Part shown: piece after piece, positions 1-9,351 of the stretch
Numbering within the stretch: position 1 is the stretch's first letter
How the letters are laid out: every line of letters begins with the position of its first letter
Origin: Empedobacter sp036647415
Lineage (GTDB): Bacteria; Bacteroidota; Bacteroidia; Flavobacteriales; Weeksellaceae
Assembly (NCBI RefSeq): GCF_036647415.1
Contig: NZ_JAVXKG010000001.1
Coordinates: forward strand, 124,001-188,000
DNA: 64,000 bases
Direction of reading: 5' to 3'
Translations under genes and position numbers: made by a program
Notes under the pieces: generated by a model
What the model was told of the DNA's origin: nothing
The model's database searches: none
Seen by the model: only the letters and a program-made list of their open reading frames with translations

Positions 1-1487
1 AATCTAAAAAGATATTCACCTGGTTCAATAAAATTAAATTCAAAATAATTTTTCCCTGCTGGATTATAAATTTCATCAAGAATCGTAAAATCTTTATCTG
101 CTTTCAAAAATTGTAAAATAAATGGTTTTGTCGGAGCATTCTGAACCGTTAATTTTAAATGTCCAAAATCACCTCGCGTTCCCGTTTTTATTGGATAAGC
201 CAATGTATCATTTTTTTCACCTAAGACATCAGTCAAAGCTTTTGGATAGATATTCACTTCAAAATTTTGATCCAACGCTTTTTCAAAACTAAACAAGACA
301 TTTTGACGATTAATCGTATCAATAGATACTTTGAATGGAATGGCTATCGAATCTTTGAAAACATGAATTTTTGTATGATCTATGGCAACAATTGGTGCTG
401 TTCCTTGTATTTTGAACGCTTTATTTGGTGCTAATTTTTTATCATTAAGAGGTTTAAATTCTAACTTATATTCCTCAGCCGACTTTGTATACAAGGCAGT
501 TATTGTATCTTTTTTATCTTTATGTTGAACAAGAAAATTAAAACGTCCCGATTTTCCTACAATGGTATCAACCTTTGGATTAAACCAAAAATTAATAGAA
601 TCTTTCTTCGGAAATTTTTCAATAGTTGCTGTTTTAAATTCTTTAGAAAGAGATGTAATTGTTACATCATCTGTTGCACCAGTTGTTTTGAAAACAATCA
701 ATCCATTTCTTTTAAAACTTGCTTCGGGCTTGCGATATGCAGGTTTTTGATTAAATAGATTTAAGTTTTCTTGTTGATTTTCTTTTAACTCGATTGGATC
801 ATTTTTAAACGCAAAACGTTCTTTTCCAAAATCAAATTGTACATTTTCAACCTTATCCTCAAAGGCAATCAATTTGTATTTACCAGCTGCCAAATAATTT
901 AATTGATATTCACCTTTTTCATTAACACGCGCAATGTAATAAGGTTTTTTTTGTAAAACGATACTGTCCTTATACTCCTCATTTACTTTATACAAACCAA
1001 CTAAAACCTTTTCTGGTAGTTTAAAATCATAAGAAGAATTTACTCGTCCAGCTATTTTTAATGAATCAATAAAATCTCCTGTCGAAAAAACATACTGAAA
1101 GTTTGATAATTTATTATTTTCATTAAAATCCTGAACCGCATCACCAAAATTGAAACTATATGTTGTATTTGGTAATAATTCTTCTTGAAATTTTATCGAA
1201 ATAAATTTCTTTGCCATAGCCTGAGGCGTTACAATTGGCGGTATTTGAAACGATGGCGATACAACAACATTTTTGCTATATTCTTTCAGTACCACATACT
1301 CATCAAAATTGATAATCGCTTCTTTTATATTAACATCAACATTGGTTGCCAATGTATCTGGATCTGCATTTATAAAAACCGGAGGCGTTTCATCTTTTGG
1401 TCCACCAGTTGGAGAACCTTGTCTAGCACAAGATAAAACCGTAATTAAGGTTATCATTAAAAGCGAAAAACGTGTCGTCTTATTCAT
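1..1487 (-). CDS. Ig-like (Big_5-type) domain lipoprotein, 3' end cut by window edge
   Basis: The frame is open from an ATG at 1487 leftward to the window edge, giving about 495 codons without a stop, so the C-terminus is missing. The N-terminus is a lipoprotein signal peptide with lipobox VLSC (Cys20), followed by ARQGSPTGGPKD, a signature I associate with a Bacteroidota lipoprotein family that carries an N-terminal bacterial Ig-like domain. The rest reads as repeated beta-sandwich segments (for example a GEYQLNYLAAGKYKL stretch typical of carboxypeptidase-regulatory-like folds). It is probably anchored in the outer membrane or its inner face. Its role is unknown. It is transcribed leftward after comF, 27 bp away, so the two may be cotranscribed. 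Confidence 0.8.
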   Translation of the reverse strand, partial: MNKTTRFSLLMITLITVLSCARQGSPTGGPKDETPPVFINADPDTLATNVDVNIKEAIINFDEYVVLKEYSKNVVVSPSFQIPPIVTPQAMAKKFISIKFQEELLPNTTYSFNFGDAVQDFNENNKLSNFQYVFSTGDFIDSLKIAGRVNSSYDFKLPEKVLVGLYKVNEEYKDSIVLQKKPYYIARVNEKGEYQLNYLAAGKYKLIAFEDKVENVQFDFGKERFAFKNDPIELKENQQENLNLFNQKPAYRKPEASFKRNGLIVFKTTGATDDVTITSLSKEFKTATIEKFPKKDSINFWFNPKVDTIVGKSGRFNFLVQHKDKKDTITALYTKSAEEYKLEFKPLNDKKLAPNKAFKIQGTAPIVAIDHTKIHVFKDSIAIPFKVSIDTINRQNVLFSFEKALDQNFEVNIYPKALTDVLGEKNDTLAYPIKTGTRGDFGHLKLTVQNAPTKPFILQFLKADKDFTILDEIYNPAGKNYFEFNFIEPGEYLFR

Positions 1488-1514
1488 GTGTGCAAGTTAA
1501 TAAAAAGCTTGTTA

Positions 1515-2180
1515 TTAAGCACAAGCAATGGTGATTACACTTATCTTAAAATTTGAATTTTTATTGAATAGATGAACAGCTGAAGCAATTGTAGCACCAG
1601 TTGTTACAACATCATCAATCAAAATATAGTGTCCTGCTTTGAGATTTGAATTGATTTCAAAAGTATCTTTTAAATTTTCTAATCGATGTGCTTTATCCTC
1701 ATTAACTTGAGAAAAATGATATTTTACTCGAGTTAAACCATCTCCAAAATAATTAATTTGATTGATTTCTGCTAATCTACGTGCAAAATCTTCTACCTGA
1801 TTATAACCTCTCTTTTTTAATCGTTTTGGATGAAGAGGAATAGGAATTATTCCGTCATATTTGCTCAAATCAAACTTTATTAATTGAGCTAAATCTAGAC
1901 CAATTTCTGGACGATTTTTATATTTCATTTCATGTAAAACAGTTTGCGTAACATTATGATGTTTAAAATGTAATAATGAAAATGCTTTTTCTATCTCACA
2001 TAAATTTCTTAATCGAGAGAAAGCAATATTGTTTTGATTAAATTCCCAATGTGTTAAAGGTAGCTGAGTAGAACATAAAACACAAAGATTTTGCGAAGGC
2101 TGTATAACCTCTTGACAGCCTATACAACGCATCGGGAAAAATAAATCAACCAAAGAATTTACGATTGTTTTGATTTCCAT
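1515..2180 (-). CDS. comF: ComF family phosphoribosyltransferase-like protein
   Basis: This 221-residue protein has the ComF layout: an N-terminal zinc-ribbon-like part with two CxxC pairs (Cys19/22 and Cys33/36), and a C-terminal type I phosphoribosyltransferase fold with the PRPP loop ILIDDVVTTGATIAS at about 186-200. Asp189/190 and the TTGAT turn are intact. Family members are linked to DNA uptake (ComFC/GntX), and the cytosolic protein is thought to bind PRPP or single-stranded-DNA partners; the substrate is not established. The start is ATG, 34 bp from the divergent queD gene, so the promoters overlap. Confidence 0.88.
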   Translation of the reverse strand: MEIKTIVNSLVDLFFPMRCIGCQEVIQPSQNLCVLCSTQLPLTHWEFNQNNIAFSRLRNLCEIEKAFSLLHFKHHNVTQTVLHEMKYKNRPEIGLDLAQLIKFDLSKYDGIIPIPLHPKRLKKRGYNQVEDFARRLAEINQINYFGDGLTRVKYHFSQVNEDKAHRLENLKDTFEINSNLKAGHYILIDDVVTTGATIASAVHLFNKNSNFKISVITIACA

Positions 2181-2214
2181 TACCTTTGCAAATTAAAGTT
2201 TATTTATAAATTTA

Positions 2215-2667
2215 ATGAAAATCATACGACTTACAAAAGCTTTCACGTTCGAAACTGCACACGCATTGCATGGTTACGACGGAAAATGTAAAAATATACA
2301 CGGACACTCTTACAAATTGTTTGTAACAGTAAAAGGAAAACCATCTGAAGATTTAGATGATGTAAAATTAGGAATGGTAATGGATTTTGGAGATTTAAAG
2401 AAAATCGTGAACAAAGAGGTTGTTAATCTTTTTGATCATGCTATTTTATTGAATCAAAATTCACCACATAAAAGTTTAGGCGAAAAATTATTAGCAGAAG
2501 GACACATGGTTGTTTTTACAGATTATCAGCCATCTGCAGAAAACATGATTTTGTGGATTGTTGATAAATTGAAGCCATTATTACCTGAAAACATTGATTT
2601 GGTAGCTCTAAAATTACACGAAACTGAAAATTCGTATGCAGAATGGTTAGCGGAGGACAACCAATAA
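2215..2667 (+). CDS. queD: 6-carboxytetrahydropterin synthase QueD
   Basis: A 150-residue 6-pyruvoyl-tetrahydropterin synthase-fold enzyme, full length for QueD. Zinc ligands are His16, His29 and His31, the last two in CKNIHGH, which also carries the catalytic Cys25. The FDHAILLN segment and the C-terminal HETENSYAEW (with the pterin-anchoring Glu) are present. It converts dihydroneopterin triphosphate to 6-carboxytetrahydropterin in queuosine/7-deazaguanine synthesis. A TACCTTTG at 2181-2188, inside the comF start region, fits a Bacteroidota -7 element about 27 bp before the ATG; no clear TTTG partner was seen. The lpxH frame overlaps its end by 25 bp, so translation is probably coupled. Confidence 0.93.
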   Translation: MKIIRLTKAFTFETAHALHGYDGKCKNIHGHSYKLFVTVKGKPSEDLDDVKLGMVMDFGDLKKIVNKEVVNLFDHAILLNQNSPHKSLGEKLLAEGHMVVFTDYQPSAENMILWIVDKLKPLLPENIDLVALKLHETENSYAEWLAEDNQ

Positions 2668-3470
2668 AAATTCAGTTAGCTGAAGGAAAAAAAGCTTATT
2701 TTTCGTCGGATCATCATTTTGGTGCTCCGAACGAAAAAGATAGTCTTGTTCGCGAAAAATTATTTGTAAAATGGTTGGACGAAGTAAAAGAAGATTGTGG
2801 TGTTTTATTTCTAATTGGCGATTTATTTGATTTTTGGTTTGAATATAAACACGTTGTTCCCAAAGGTTTTGTACGTGTTTTAGGCAAATTAGCAGAAATT
2901 GCTGATCGTGGAATTCCTATTTATTTTTTTGTAGGTAATCATGATTTATGGATGAAAGATTATTTGGAAGAACAAATAAATGCAATTGTTTTTCGAGATA
3001 AGCAAGATTTTATCATCAATGGAAAAGAGTTTTTCATTGTTCACGGCGATGGAAAAGGACCTGGAGATAATGGCTATAAACGCATGAAAAAGGTATTTAC
3101 AAACAAGTTTTGTCAATTCTTATTTTATATTCTTCATCCAGATTTTGCAATGTGGCTTGGAATTACAGCTTCTCGCAAAAATAAAATGATTTCTGGCGAT
3201 GAAGACGTTCATTTTCTTGGTATAGAAAACGAATGGCTAATTGCATATAGTAAAAAACAATTGGTTCGTAAACAGTACGATTATTTGGTTTACGGACATC
3301 GTCATTTACCTATGGAAATTTCTATAGATAAGGCTCGCCATATTAATTTAGGTGATTGGATTAACTATTTTACCTATGGTATTTTTGATGGCGAAAATTT
3401 CGAATTAAAAACTTACCTCCGTAATCAAGGAGAAGAATCGAGGGATTCTATCATAAAAATTATAAAATAG
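2643..3470 (+). CDS. lpxH: UDP-2,3-diacylglucosamine diphosphatase LpxH
   Basis: A calcineurin-like metallophosphoesterase of 275 residues with all metal-site blocks: SDHHFG (23-25), GDLFDFW (Asp60), GNHD (98-101), VHGDGKG (His134) and YGHRH (217-221). In lipid A synthesis it cleaves UDP-2,3-diacylglucosamine to lipid X at the inner membrane. The ATG at 2643 is the only conventional start. Homologues I remember begin close to the KIQL residues (about residue 9), which would imply the ATA at 2664 overlapping the queD stop, with GGAGGA just upstream; I kept ATG. The 3' end overlaps the convergent membrane protein gene by 66 bp. Confidence 0.9.
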   Translation: MVSGGQPIKIQLAEGKKAYFSSDHHFGAPNEKDSLVREKLFVKWLDEVKEDCGVLFLIGDLFDFWFEYKHVVPKGFVRVLGKLAEIADRGIPIYFFVGNHDLWMKDYLEEQINAIVFRDKQDFIINGKEFFIVHGDGKGPGDNGYKRMKKVFTNKFCQFLFYILHPDFAMWLGITASRKNKMISGDEDVHFLGIENEWLIAYSKKQLVRKQYDYLVYGHRHLPMEISIDKARHINLGDWINYFTYGIFDGENFELKTYLRNQGEESRDSIIKIIK

Positions 3471-4349
3471 TAAGCAAATCAAAAATATCCAAAGAATGGC
3501 TTCTTTTACCCATTCTATTTTTGGTTTGCTTTCGCTAATATATCTTGATAACATAATCATAATCGAAAAGCCTAAAAAGGCAAGATAAGTGTCGTTATTA
3601 CCTCCAAACAAGATATACGTTACCACGATTGCATAAAACATGAAGTGCACCAAAAGAAATACTCTCTTTTTTTGCGCTGTAAGTTTATTTACATTTTTGA
3701 CATGACTAATAATCGATAAGATCAAAATAACAATGATTGGAATTAAAAACAGTTGTTTTAACTCAAAATGTATCATTGTTAACATTAATTGTTCACGATA
3801 AAAATCTAAAAGAAAATGATAATCTAACAAGAAACTAATCTGAGCAACGATTAATATTGGTACTAAAAATCCTAAAAATCCTAAAATTGGAATTTTTGGC
3901 TCTACAGATCGTAATGTTAGAAAATAAAAAAATACAACTCCTGCCAAAATAATTAATGGAGGGCTTAATAATACAGCGAAACTTAAGAAAAGTCCTATGT
4001 CAAAAGCATTGTAAACATCGTTTTTCTCGGATTCGAAATACAAAAGTTGTGCTGTTATATAGGTAATTAGCAACAAACTTCCGGCAATACGATAATCTGA
4101 TAGCCCCGCAACAAAAGGCATTATCCATAAAATATAGAAAAACGTTGGATACGACGTTGTACTTATCAAATCGTTTGTACGGTCGATATAGCCTACAAAA
4201 CCTATTGTAAGCAGAATAAGAAATACGCCAATTTTTTCTAAATCGCTCAGATTTATACTATTAAAATTTGTAGCTCCAAGCACAAAAAATAGTACAATGA
4301 TAAAAATCTGTATAAAAAAATTTCGTTTGTCAAGTAGATTAACCAACAT
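3405..4349 (-). CDS. DUF6427-like polytopic membrane protein
   Basis: A 314-residue, very hydrophobic protein with about nine or ten predicted membrane helices and short basic loops (for example KNVNKLTAQKKR near 220). It matches the length and N-terminal pattern (LLDKRNFF...) of a flavobacterial family that I recall as DUF6427, usually found beside the small protein that follows here. No catalytic motif is visible and the function is unknown. It is divergent from 4389 and convergent with lpxH, with which it shares 66 bp of antisense coding sequence. The stop position of either gene could be confirmed only by comparison with relatives. Confidence 0.7.
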   Translation of the reverse strand: MLVNLLDKRNFFIQIFIIVLFFVLGATNFNSINLSDLEKIGVFLILLTIGFVGYIDRTNDLISTTSYPTFFYILWIMPFVAGLSDYRIAGSLLLITYITAQLLYFESEKNDVYNAFDIGLFLSFAVLLSPPLIILAGVVFFYFLTLRSVEPKIPILGFLGFLVPILIVAQISFLLDYHFLLDFYREQLMLTMIHFELKQLFLIPIIVILILSIISHVKNVNKLTAQKKRVFLLVHFMFYAIVVTYILFGGNNDTYLAFLGFSIMIMLSRYISESKPKIEWVKEAILWIFLICLLFYNFYDRIPRFFSLITEVSF

Positions 4350-4388
4350 TTTATTAACTTTGATGCAAATTAAGCAATAAAGTAGGAT

Positions 4389-4577
4389 ATGGGAATTATA
4401 ACTGATTTATTTTTTGCAATTGGTGATATTTGTAAATGGACTTTTGAGCATTTATTATCTCCAGTTGGTGTTATCTTTGGATGGTTATTTACATTCATCG
4501 GATGCGCATTATTGGGATGGTGGTTAATGAAAATCGCTAGCTTTGGAACCGAAAATGAAAAGAAATACGAAAGATAA
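4389..4577 (+). CDS. DUF6341-like small membrane protein
   Basis: A 62-residue protein with an amphipathic N-terminus (GIITDLFFAIGDICKW) and one strong hydrophobic helix at about 27-50 (VGVIFGWLFTFIGCALLGWW), ending in a charged tail. I recognise it tentatively as the flavobacterial DUF6341 family, which often neighbours DUF6427 and upp; upp itself is not here. It starts 39 bp from the divergent DUF6427-like gene, and a good hairpin terminator follows at 4623. Its function is unknown. Confidence 0.65.
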   Translation: MGIITDLFFAIGDICKWTFEHLLSPVGVIFGWLFTFIGCALLGWWLMKIASFGTENEKKYER

Positions 4578-4622
4578 TTTATCTTTATTTGTATAAATAA
4601 TATATTTTCGAATTATTTTTCG

Positions 4623-4657
4623 AAAACCCTAAGCTAAATTGTTTGGGGTTTTTTTTT
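4623..4657 (+). terminator. Rho-independent terminator
   Basis: The stem AACCCTAA (4625-4632) pairs with TTGGGGTT (4643-4650) with one G-T wobble and is followed by a run of nine T. It closes the 4389 gene and isolates the polysaccharide locus from upstream transcription. Confidence 0.8.
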
Positions 4658-4759
4658 GTAATTCAATGATAGAATAAAATTAAAAAAATTACGTTAATTA
4701 TCAAGATTCACTTTGTAGTAAACATATTATATTAGGATTCTGAACTAAACACTTAAAAA

Positions 4760-5695
4760 ATGGATAATAACTCTACTCATTCAACGAGTAACAATGAAAT
4801 TGATTTATTAAAAGTCTCAAATTCTTTAAAAAATGGTTTAATAAAATCATTAAGAATAATTCCTTTAACAATTGACTTTATAAAGAAGAATATTTTTATT
4901 ATTGTAGGATTGTTAATTATTGGAGTTGTTGCTGGGTTTTATTATAACAAGAAAGAAAAGGCATATAATAGCAACATAATTGTTACGCCAAATTTTGAAA
5001 CTGTTGATTATCTATATGAAAAAGTTGCGCTATTAAACTCTCATATTCAGCAGAATGATCAAGAATTTTTACAAGAGAATAAGATTGATCCATCTTATAA
5101 AATCTATAAAGTAGAGGTAAAACCTATATCTGATTTGTATAGATTTTTAAATCAAGGTGATAAATATTTTGAGATTTTTAATACTTTATCTGAGAATAAT
5201 GATGCAAAAAAAGTTGCAGAAGATTTTTCAACAAGTAAAAACTTTCCAAAACACTTAATAACTGTTAGTGCTAAAGGTAAAATTGATCAAAAAGTATTAG
5301 ATGCTATTATAAAATATATAAATACAAGTGATTATTATCAACCTGTTAGAGCTCAAGTTTTAGAAAACACAAAAGCTAAGGTTATTATTAACGACTCTAT
5401 TATCAAACAAATTGATGGTATTTTAAACAATGCTGGTTCGGCAAAAAATAATACATCTGTCTACATTAACGAGCAATCACAATTAAATGATTTGATCAAT
5501 CAAAAGAATAGACTTGTTGAGGATAATCATTATTTTAAAATAAGTATACCTAATCTAAAATACATTATTGCGCCATTAGATTTTTCAAAAAATATAGAAG
5601 ATTATTCAGGATTTAAAGGCAAATATCATTTAATTTTTCCATTAATACTTATTGGTTTATTTATTGTAATTAGTTTGATAAGAAAGATTAAGTAA
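4760..5695 (+). CDS. Wzz-like polysaccharide chain-length determinant
   Basis: A 311-residue protein with the Wzz topology: a cytosolic N-terminus, a membrane helix at about 44-62, a large periplasmic domain (63-288) rich in helices, and a second helix at about 290-307 followed by RKIK. Family members oligomerise in the inner membrane and set the length of Wzy-made polymers. There is no C-terminal tyrosine-kinase domain, so it is not a Wzc-type autokinase. It is the first gene of the polysaccharide locus, and 10 bp separate it from the flippase. About 100 bp lies between the preceding terminator and its ATG, which probably holds the operon promoter. Confidence 0.8.
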   Translation: MDNNSTHSTSNNEIDLLKVSNSLKNGLIKSLRIIPLTIDFIKKNIFIIVGLLIIGVVAGFYYNKKEKAYNSNIIVTPNFETVDYLYEKVALLNSHIQQNDQEFLQENKIDPSYKIYKVEVKPISDLYRFLNQGDKYFEIFNTLSENNDAKKVAEDFSTSKNFPKHLITVSAKGKIDQKVLDAIIKYINTSDYYQPVRAQVLENTKAKVIINDSIIKQIDGILNNAGSAKNNTSVYINEQSQLNDLINQKNRLVEDNHYFKISIPNLKYIIAPLDFSKNIEDYSGFKGKYHLIFPLILIGLFIVISLIRKIK

Positions 5696-5705
5696 TTTTT
5701 GGATC

Positions 5706-6947
5706 ATGAGGATCTCTCCCAAAATAACCAATTTTTTTATATATGGTTTAGGACAATCAATCAATTTATTGAGTCCCTTAATTGTTATGCCTTTTTTGAT
5801 TAGAGTTTGTAAGGAAGATGGTTTAGGAAAAATAGGAATTTCCTTCTCTATATGTCTTATTTTAAGTGGAATAATTGATTACAGTTCGTATTTAAATGGA
5901 ACAAAGGATATTGTTATAAATAAAAAAGATGATTCTTTTTTGAGTAATAAAATAACGGATATTTATACATATAAATTTATAATATTTGTTATTTTAACTG
6001 TTTTATTTACACTAATTGTTTTATCAATACCAAGTGTACAAGAAAAAAAATTATTACTTCTAAGCTTGCCTATACTTTTATCACAATTATTAAATCCTAA
6101 TTGGTTATTACAAGGTTTAGAGAATTTTAAGCTAATTGCTATTCTTAATATTCTTTCGAAAGCGATATATATTGCGATGATTTTTTTATTTATAAAAAAT
6201 AGAGAAGATTATATTTGGGCAAATTTCTATTTAGGTTTTAGTGGTGTTTTAGTTTATTTCACTTCATTTCTTTATTTTATAAAAAAATACAAGCTAAGAT
6301 GTACTAAACAAAATATAAAAAACGGGCTACATATTATGAAAACAGATTTTAATATATGTATTTCAGAATTTTGTTTATCTATCTACCAATATTTTCCAAT
6401 CTTAATTATAGGTTATTTTGCTGGTAATGGAGCGGCAGGAATTTACCGTGTTATCGAACAAATTTTTAGTATTTTCAGGACATTTATATTTATGTTTTTT
6501 AATTTTAGTTATCCTACGGTATGCTTTGAGGTAGAAAAGAATCTAAAAAAGGGAATTAAAGTTTGGAAGTTATATCATTTGACAAATCTTGCAATTATCA
6601 TTTCATTATGCATTTTTGTTTACATTTTCAGCGACTATATTTTATCCTATTTTCATGTTGCTACAAAAGATAAACAATCATTAATTGTATTACTTAGATT
6701 AGCCATTTTAGTTCCAATATTATTAGTTATTTCACAAGCACTAAGACAGCTAATGTTTGCACTTAACCTATCTTCTGTTTATACGAGAATAATTTATTTT
6801 TCTTGTATATTATCCATTGTACTTCTGAGTACATTCGTATATTTATTTGGATTAAAAGGATCTTTTATGGCAATGATTTTAGTAGAATTGATTGTAATTA
6901 GTTTATATAGTTTTGTTTTATCTAAAAAAAGACACTTGCCTACATGA
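5706..6947 (+). CDS. wzx: Wzx-type oligosaccharide flippase
   Basis: A 413-residue membrane protein with about 12 hydrophobic segments, of the MOP/polysaccharide synthase superfamily. The N-terminus (ITNFFIYGLGQSINLLSPLIVMPFLIRV) has the usual helix 1 pattern, and LLNPNWLLQGLENFK around 128-142 is a typical conserved Wzx block. It would flip undecaprenyl-linked repeat units across the inner membrane. The last bases overlap the start of the next gene in an ATGA arrangement, so translation is coupled. Substrate specificity cannot be read from the sequence. Confidence 0.88.
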   Translation: MRISPKITNFFIYGLGQSINLLSPLIVMPFLIRVCKEDGLGKIGISFSICLILSGIIDYSSYLNGTKDIVINKKDDSFLSNKITDIYTYKFIIFVILTVLFTLIVLSIPSVQEKKLLLLSLPILLSQLLNPNWLLQGLENFKLIAILNILSKAIYIAMIFLFIKNREDYIWANFYLGFSGVLVYFTSFLYFIKKYKLRCTKQNIKNGLHIMKTDFNICISEFCLSIYQYFPILIIGYFAGNGAAGIYRVIEQIFSIFRTFIFMFFNFSYPTVCFEVEKNLKKGIKVWKLYHLTNLAIIISLCIFVYIFSDYILSYFHVATKDKQSLIVLLRLAILVPILLVISQALRQLMFALNLSSVYTRIIYFSCILSIVLLSTFVYLFGLKGSFMAMILVELIVISLYSFVLSKKRHLPT

Positions 6948-8191
6948 AAATAAAATTATCTAACGAATGGCCTTATCAACTATTATTTTTAATAGCAGTT
7001 ATCTTCTCGTATGTTAATTTTTACGAACTAAGTTTAGCTGTTTGGTTAATCATTTTATTTATTACAGTAAAAAGATATTATTCTAAAACAATCATTATTT
7101 TATGTGCATTTTATTTTGCACTTGTTGTATTTGGTATAACCAGAGCATTCTTTTATCAACACAATTTATATGATATAATACGCGATATTTCGTACTTTAT
7201 AAAACCTATTGTCGGATTACTCATTGGTTATCAATGTTTCAGATCAAAAGACAATAATTTTTTCTTAACAACTATCTATGTAGCATTAGTCATATCAATT
7301 ATTCATTTTGCTTTATTAGCAAATGCTTTTATGACATACAATATCAATTATGTACATCAAATAAGATATTACGGAGGATATTTTTCTGATTTCGAAACAT
7401 ATGCTGTTATCATATTAATATTTCATAAAAAATTTCAATTAAACCTTAGTACTCGAGAAAGAATCACTTTACTAACTATAATAGGAGTTTCATTGTGTTT
7501 ATATTTAGCTAGAACAAACATGATTCAGTTTATCATTATATCATGTGGATTATTTGGTTTGTATCAACTTTCTAAGAAGAAAATTATTATTATCTCCGCT
7601 CTAATCCTATGCGGAATTTTCTCCTACAAAATAATTTACGATATGAATCCTTCGCGTACAGCAACAGGATTTGAGAACTTTTTATTTAAAATTAAAAATG
7701 CTCCTAAGGAAATTTATGATCCATATGTCGTTAACGACGATTCTCCTCGTTTCCATGATAATTTCCGCTCTTATGAAACAAAAATTACTATTCTACAAAT
7801 TTTAAATAAAGAAGATGGTGGACTATGGTTTGGAAATGGTTTTGGAGCAATCGTAAATTATGGAACAACAATACATACAAACGATGCTACCCAAGTAAAA
7901 TACTCACCTATTTTACATAATGGATATACAACTGTCTTTTTAAAAACAGGAATAATAGGTCTAATTATTTATCTTGCAAGTATGTTTTATCTCTCTTTTT
8001 TAGGTGAAAAAACAGATGATAAATATCTAAATAATGTAAAATTATTAATCAATAGTACAGGTATATTTTTATTTATCTCTACACTGATTTTTCTTGGATT
8101 TTATCTAAAATTAGACAATAAATCATTATTTGTTGGTGGATTACTAGCTTATTATGAAATTTTAAATAAAGAAAAAAAATGCATAAAATAA
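6944..8191 (+). CDS. O-antigen/polysaccharide polymerase (Wzy-like)
   Basis: A 415-residue protein with about ten to eleven membrane helices and a long periplasmic loop (about 235-330) containing RFHDNFRSYETK and a WFGNGFGA...HNGYTTVFLKTG block, the usual C-terminal signature of the O-antigen polymerase/ligase superfamily. Sitting directly after wzx (ATGA overlap), it is the better of the two candidates for Wzy, which joins repeat units in the periplasm. A second family member is encoded at 14447. It overlaps the next gene by 13 bp. Confidence 0.78.
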   Translation: MKIKLSNEWPYQLLFLIAVIFSYVNFYELSLAVWLIILFITVKRYYSKTIIILCAFYFALVVFGITRAFFYQHNLYDIIRDISYFIKPIVGLLIGYQCFRSKDNNFFLTTIYVALVISIIHFALLANAFMTYNINYVHQIRYYGGYFSDFETYAVIILIFHKKFQLNLSTRERITLLTIIGVSLCLYLARTNMIQFIIISCGLFGLYQLSKKKIIIISALILCGIFSYKIIYDMNPSRTATGFENFLFKIKNAPKEIYDPYVVNDDSPRFHDNFRSYETKITILQILNKEDGGLWFGNGFGAIVNYGTTIHTNDATQVKYSPILHNGYTTVFLKTGIIGLIIYLASMFYLSFLGEKTDDKYLNNVKLLINSTGIFLFISTLIFLGFYLKLDNKSLFVGGLLAYYEILNKEKKCIK

Positions 8192-9351
8192 TATTTATCA
8201 ATCAATCCTCAGAGCTTTATGGTTCAGATAAAACACTATTGGATTTGGTTGTAGGTCTTAAAAATAATTATAACATAGAGCCTATTGTTATTGTACAAGA
8301 ACGCGGTTTACTTACAGAGGAATTTGATAAAAATAATATTACCTATCACTTTTTACCTGTACTTAAATTACATAAAAAAATGTTCTCTTTTAACTACTTA
8401 TTTCAATTAACTAAAGATTCATTTACAAGTGTTCGTCAATTAAGAAAAATAGCAAAAAAGGAAAATGTTCAAGTCATATATTCCAATACATTTACTGTAA
8501 TGTTAGGTATTTTATATGCTTTATTTTACAAAACAAACCACATTTGGCACTGTCATGAGATTATGACTTCGCCTAAATTATTTGTAAAAATCTATCGTTT
8601 TTTATTAAACACTCCTTTAGTTGATAAAGTAATCTATAACTCTAAAACAACAATGGATGGTTGGGTTGATGGTTCTACAGCTATTCAAAAAAAATCAGAA
8701 TTAGTTTACAACGGAATCGATTTAGATATTCTACCAACTTCTACAGAAGAAATTATAAAACTAAGAACGACTCTATTTCCTATGGTTGATAATGAAACCG
8801 TTATTTATGGAAACATTGGTCGTATTAGTGATCGTAAAGGAATAGAAATTTTGATAGATGCCTTTTATCAAGTACAACAAAACAATCCAAACTCAAGATT
8901 ATTATTCGTTGGCTCTCCTACTCCTGGAAAAGAAGATTTTCTAGAAGAAATGGAAAATAAAATAACCAAATACAAAATAGAGGAAAAAGTAAAATTTGTC
9001 TCATTTGTAAAAAATGTATTTCCATACTGGGAAGCAATGGATATTGCTGTAATTCCATCAAAAGAACCAGAACCTTTTGGTTTAGTTGCAATAGAAGCTA
9101 TGTTAGTTAAAAAGCCTGTAATTGCTGCCGATCATGGTGGTTTATCTGAAATTGTGATTGATCATGAAACAGGAATTAAATTTGAGCCTAATAATCTTGA
9201 TAAATTAGCGGAAGCAATGACGTATTTAGGAAAAGATAAAATGCTTGTAAAAGAATACGGAAACAATGGAAACAAAAGAGTAAAAGATACTTTTAATGTA
9301 AAATGGTATGTAGAAAATATCGCTAAAATTTGTCAAAATTATCTAAAATGA
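8179..9351 (+). CDS. GT4-family glycosyltransferase
   Basis: A 390-residue GT-B-fold enzyme. The N-terminal half ends in NSKTTMDGW and VYNGIDLD, and the C-terminal nucleotide-sugar domain (about 205-370) has GRISDRKGIEILIDA, the EPEPFGLVAIEAM motif (EX7E retaining-type) and ADHGGLSEIV. It would add one sugar of the repeat unit on the cytosolic face of the membrane. It overlaps the upstream gene by 13 bp and shares an ATGA overlap with the next one, which places it in one operon. Donor and acceptor are unknown. Confidence 0.88.
   Translation: MHKIIFINQSSELYGSDKTLLDLVVGLKNNYNIEPIVIVQERGLLTEEFDKNNITYHFLPVLKLHKKMFSFNYLFQLTKDSFTSVRQLRKIAKKENVQVIYSNTFTVMLGILYALFYKTNHIWHCHEIMTSPKLFVKIYRFLLNTPLVDKVIYNSKTTMDGWVDGSTAIQKKSELVYNGIDLDILPTSTEEIIKLRTTLFPMVDNETVIYGNIGRISDRKGIEILIDAFYQVQQNNPNSRLLFVGSPTPGKEDFLEEMENKITKYKIEEKVKFVSFVKNVFPYWEAMDIAVIPSKEPEPFGLVAIEAMLVKKPVIAADHGGLSEIVIDHETGIKFEPNNLDKLAEAMTYLGKDKMLVKEYGNNGNKRVKDTFNVKWYVENIAKICQNYLK

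Noticed and set aside
522..1500. Plus-strand frames opposite the first lipoprotein gene
   Set aside because: They are antisense to a long minus-strand coding frame with a signal peptide and have low-complexity, cysteine-rich translations typical of shadows.
9330..9347. TTG start for the DUF1972 glycosyltransferase
   Set aside because: The ATG at 9348 gives the conserved MRIAILGTRG start and the ATGA overlap seen elsewhere in the operon.
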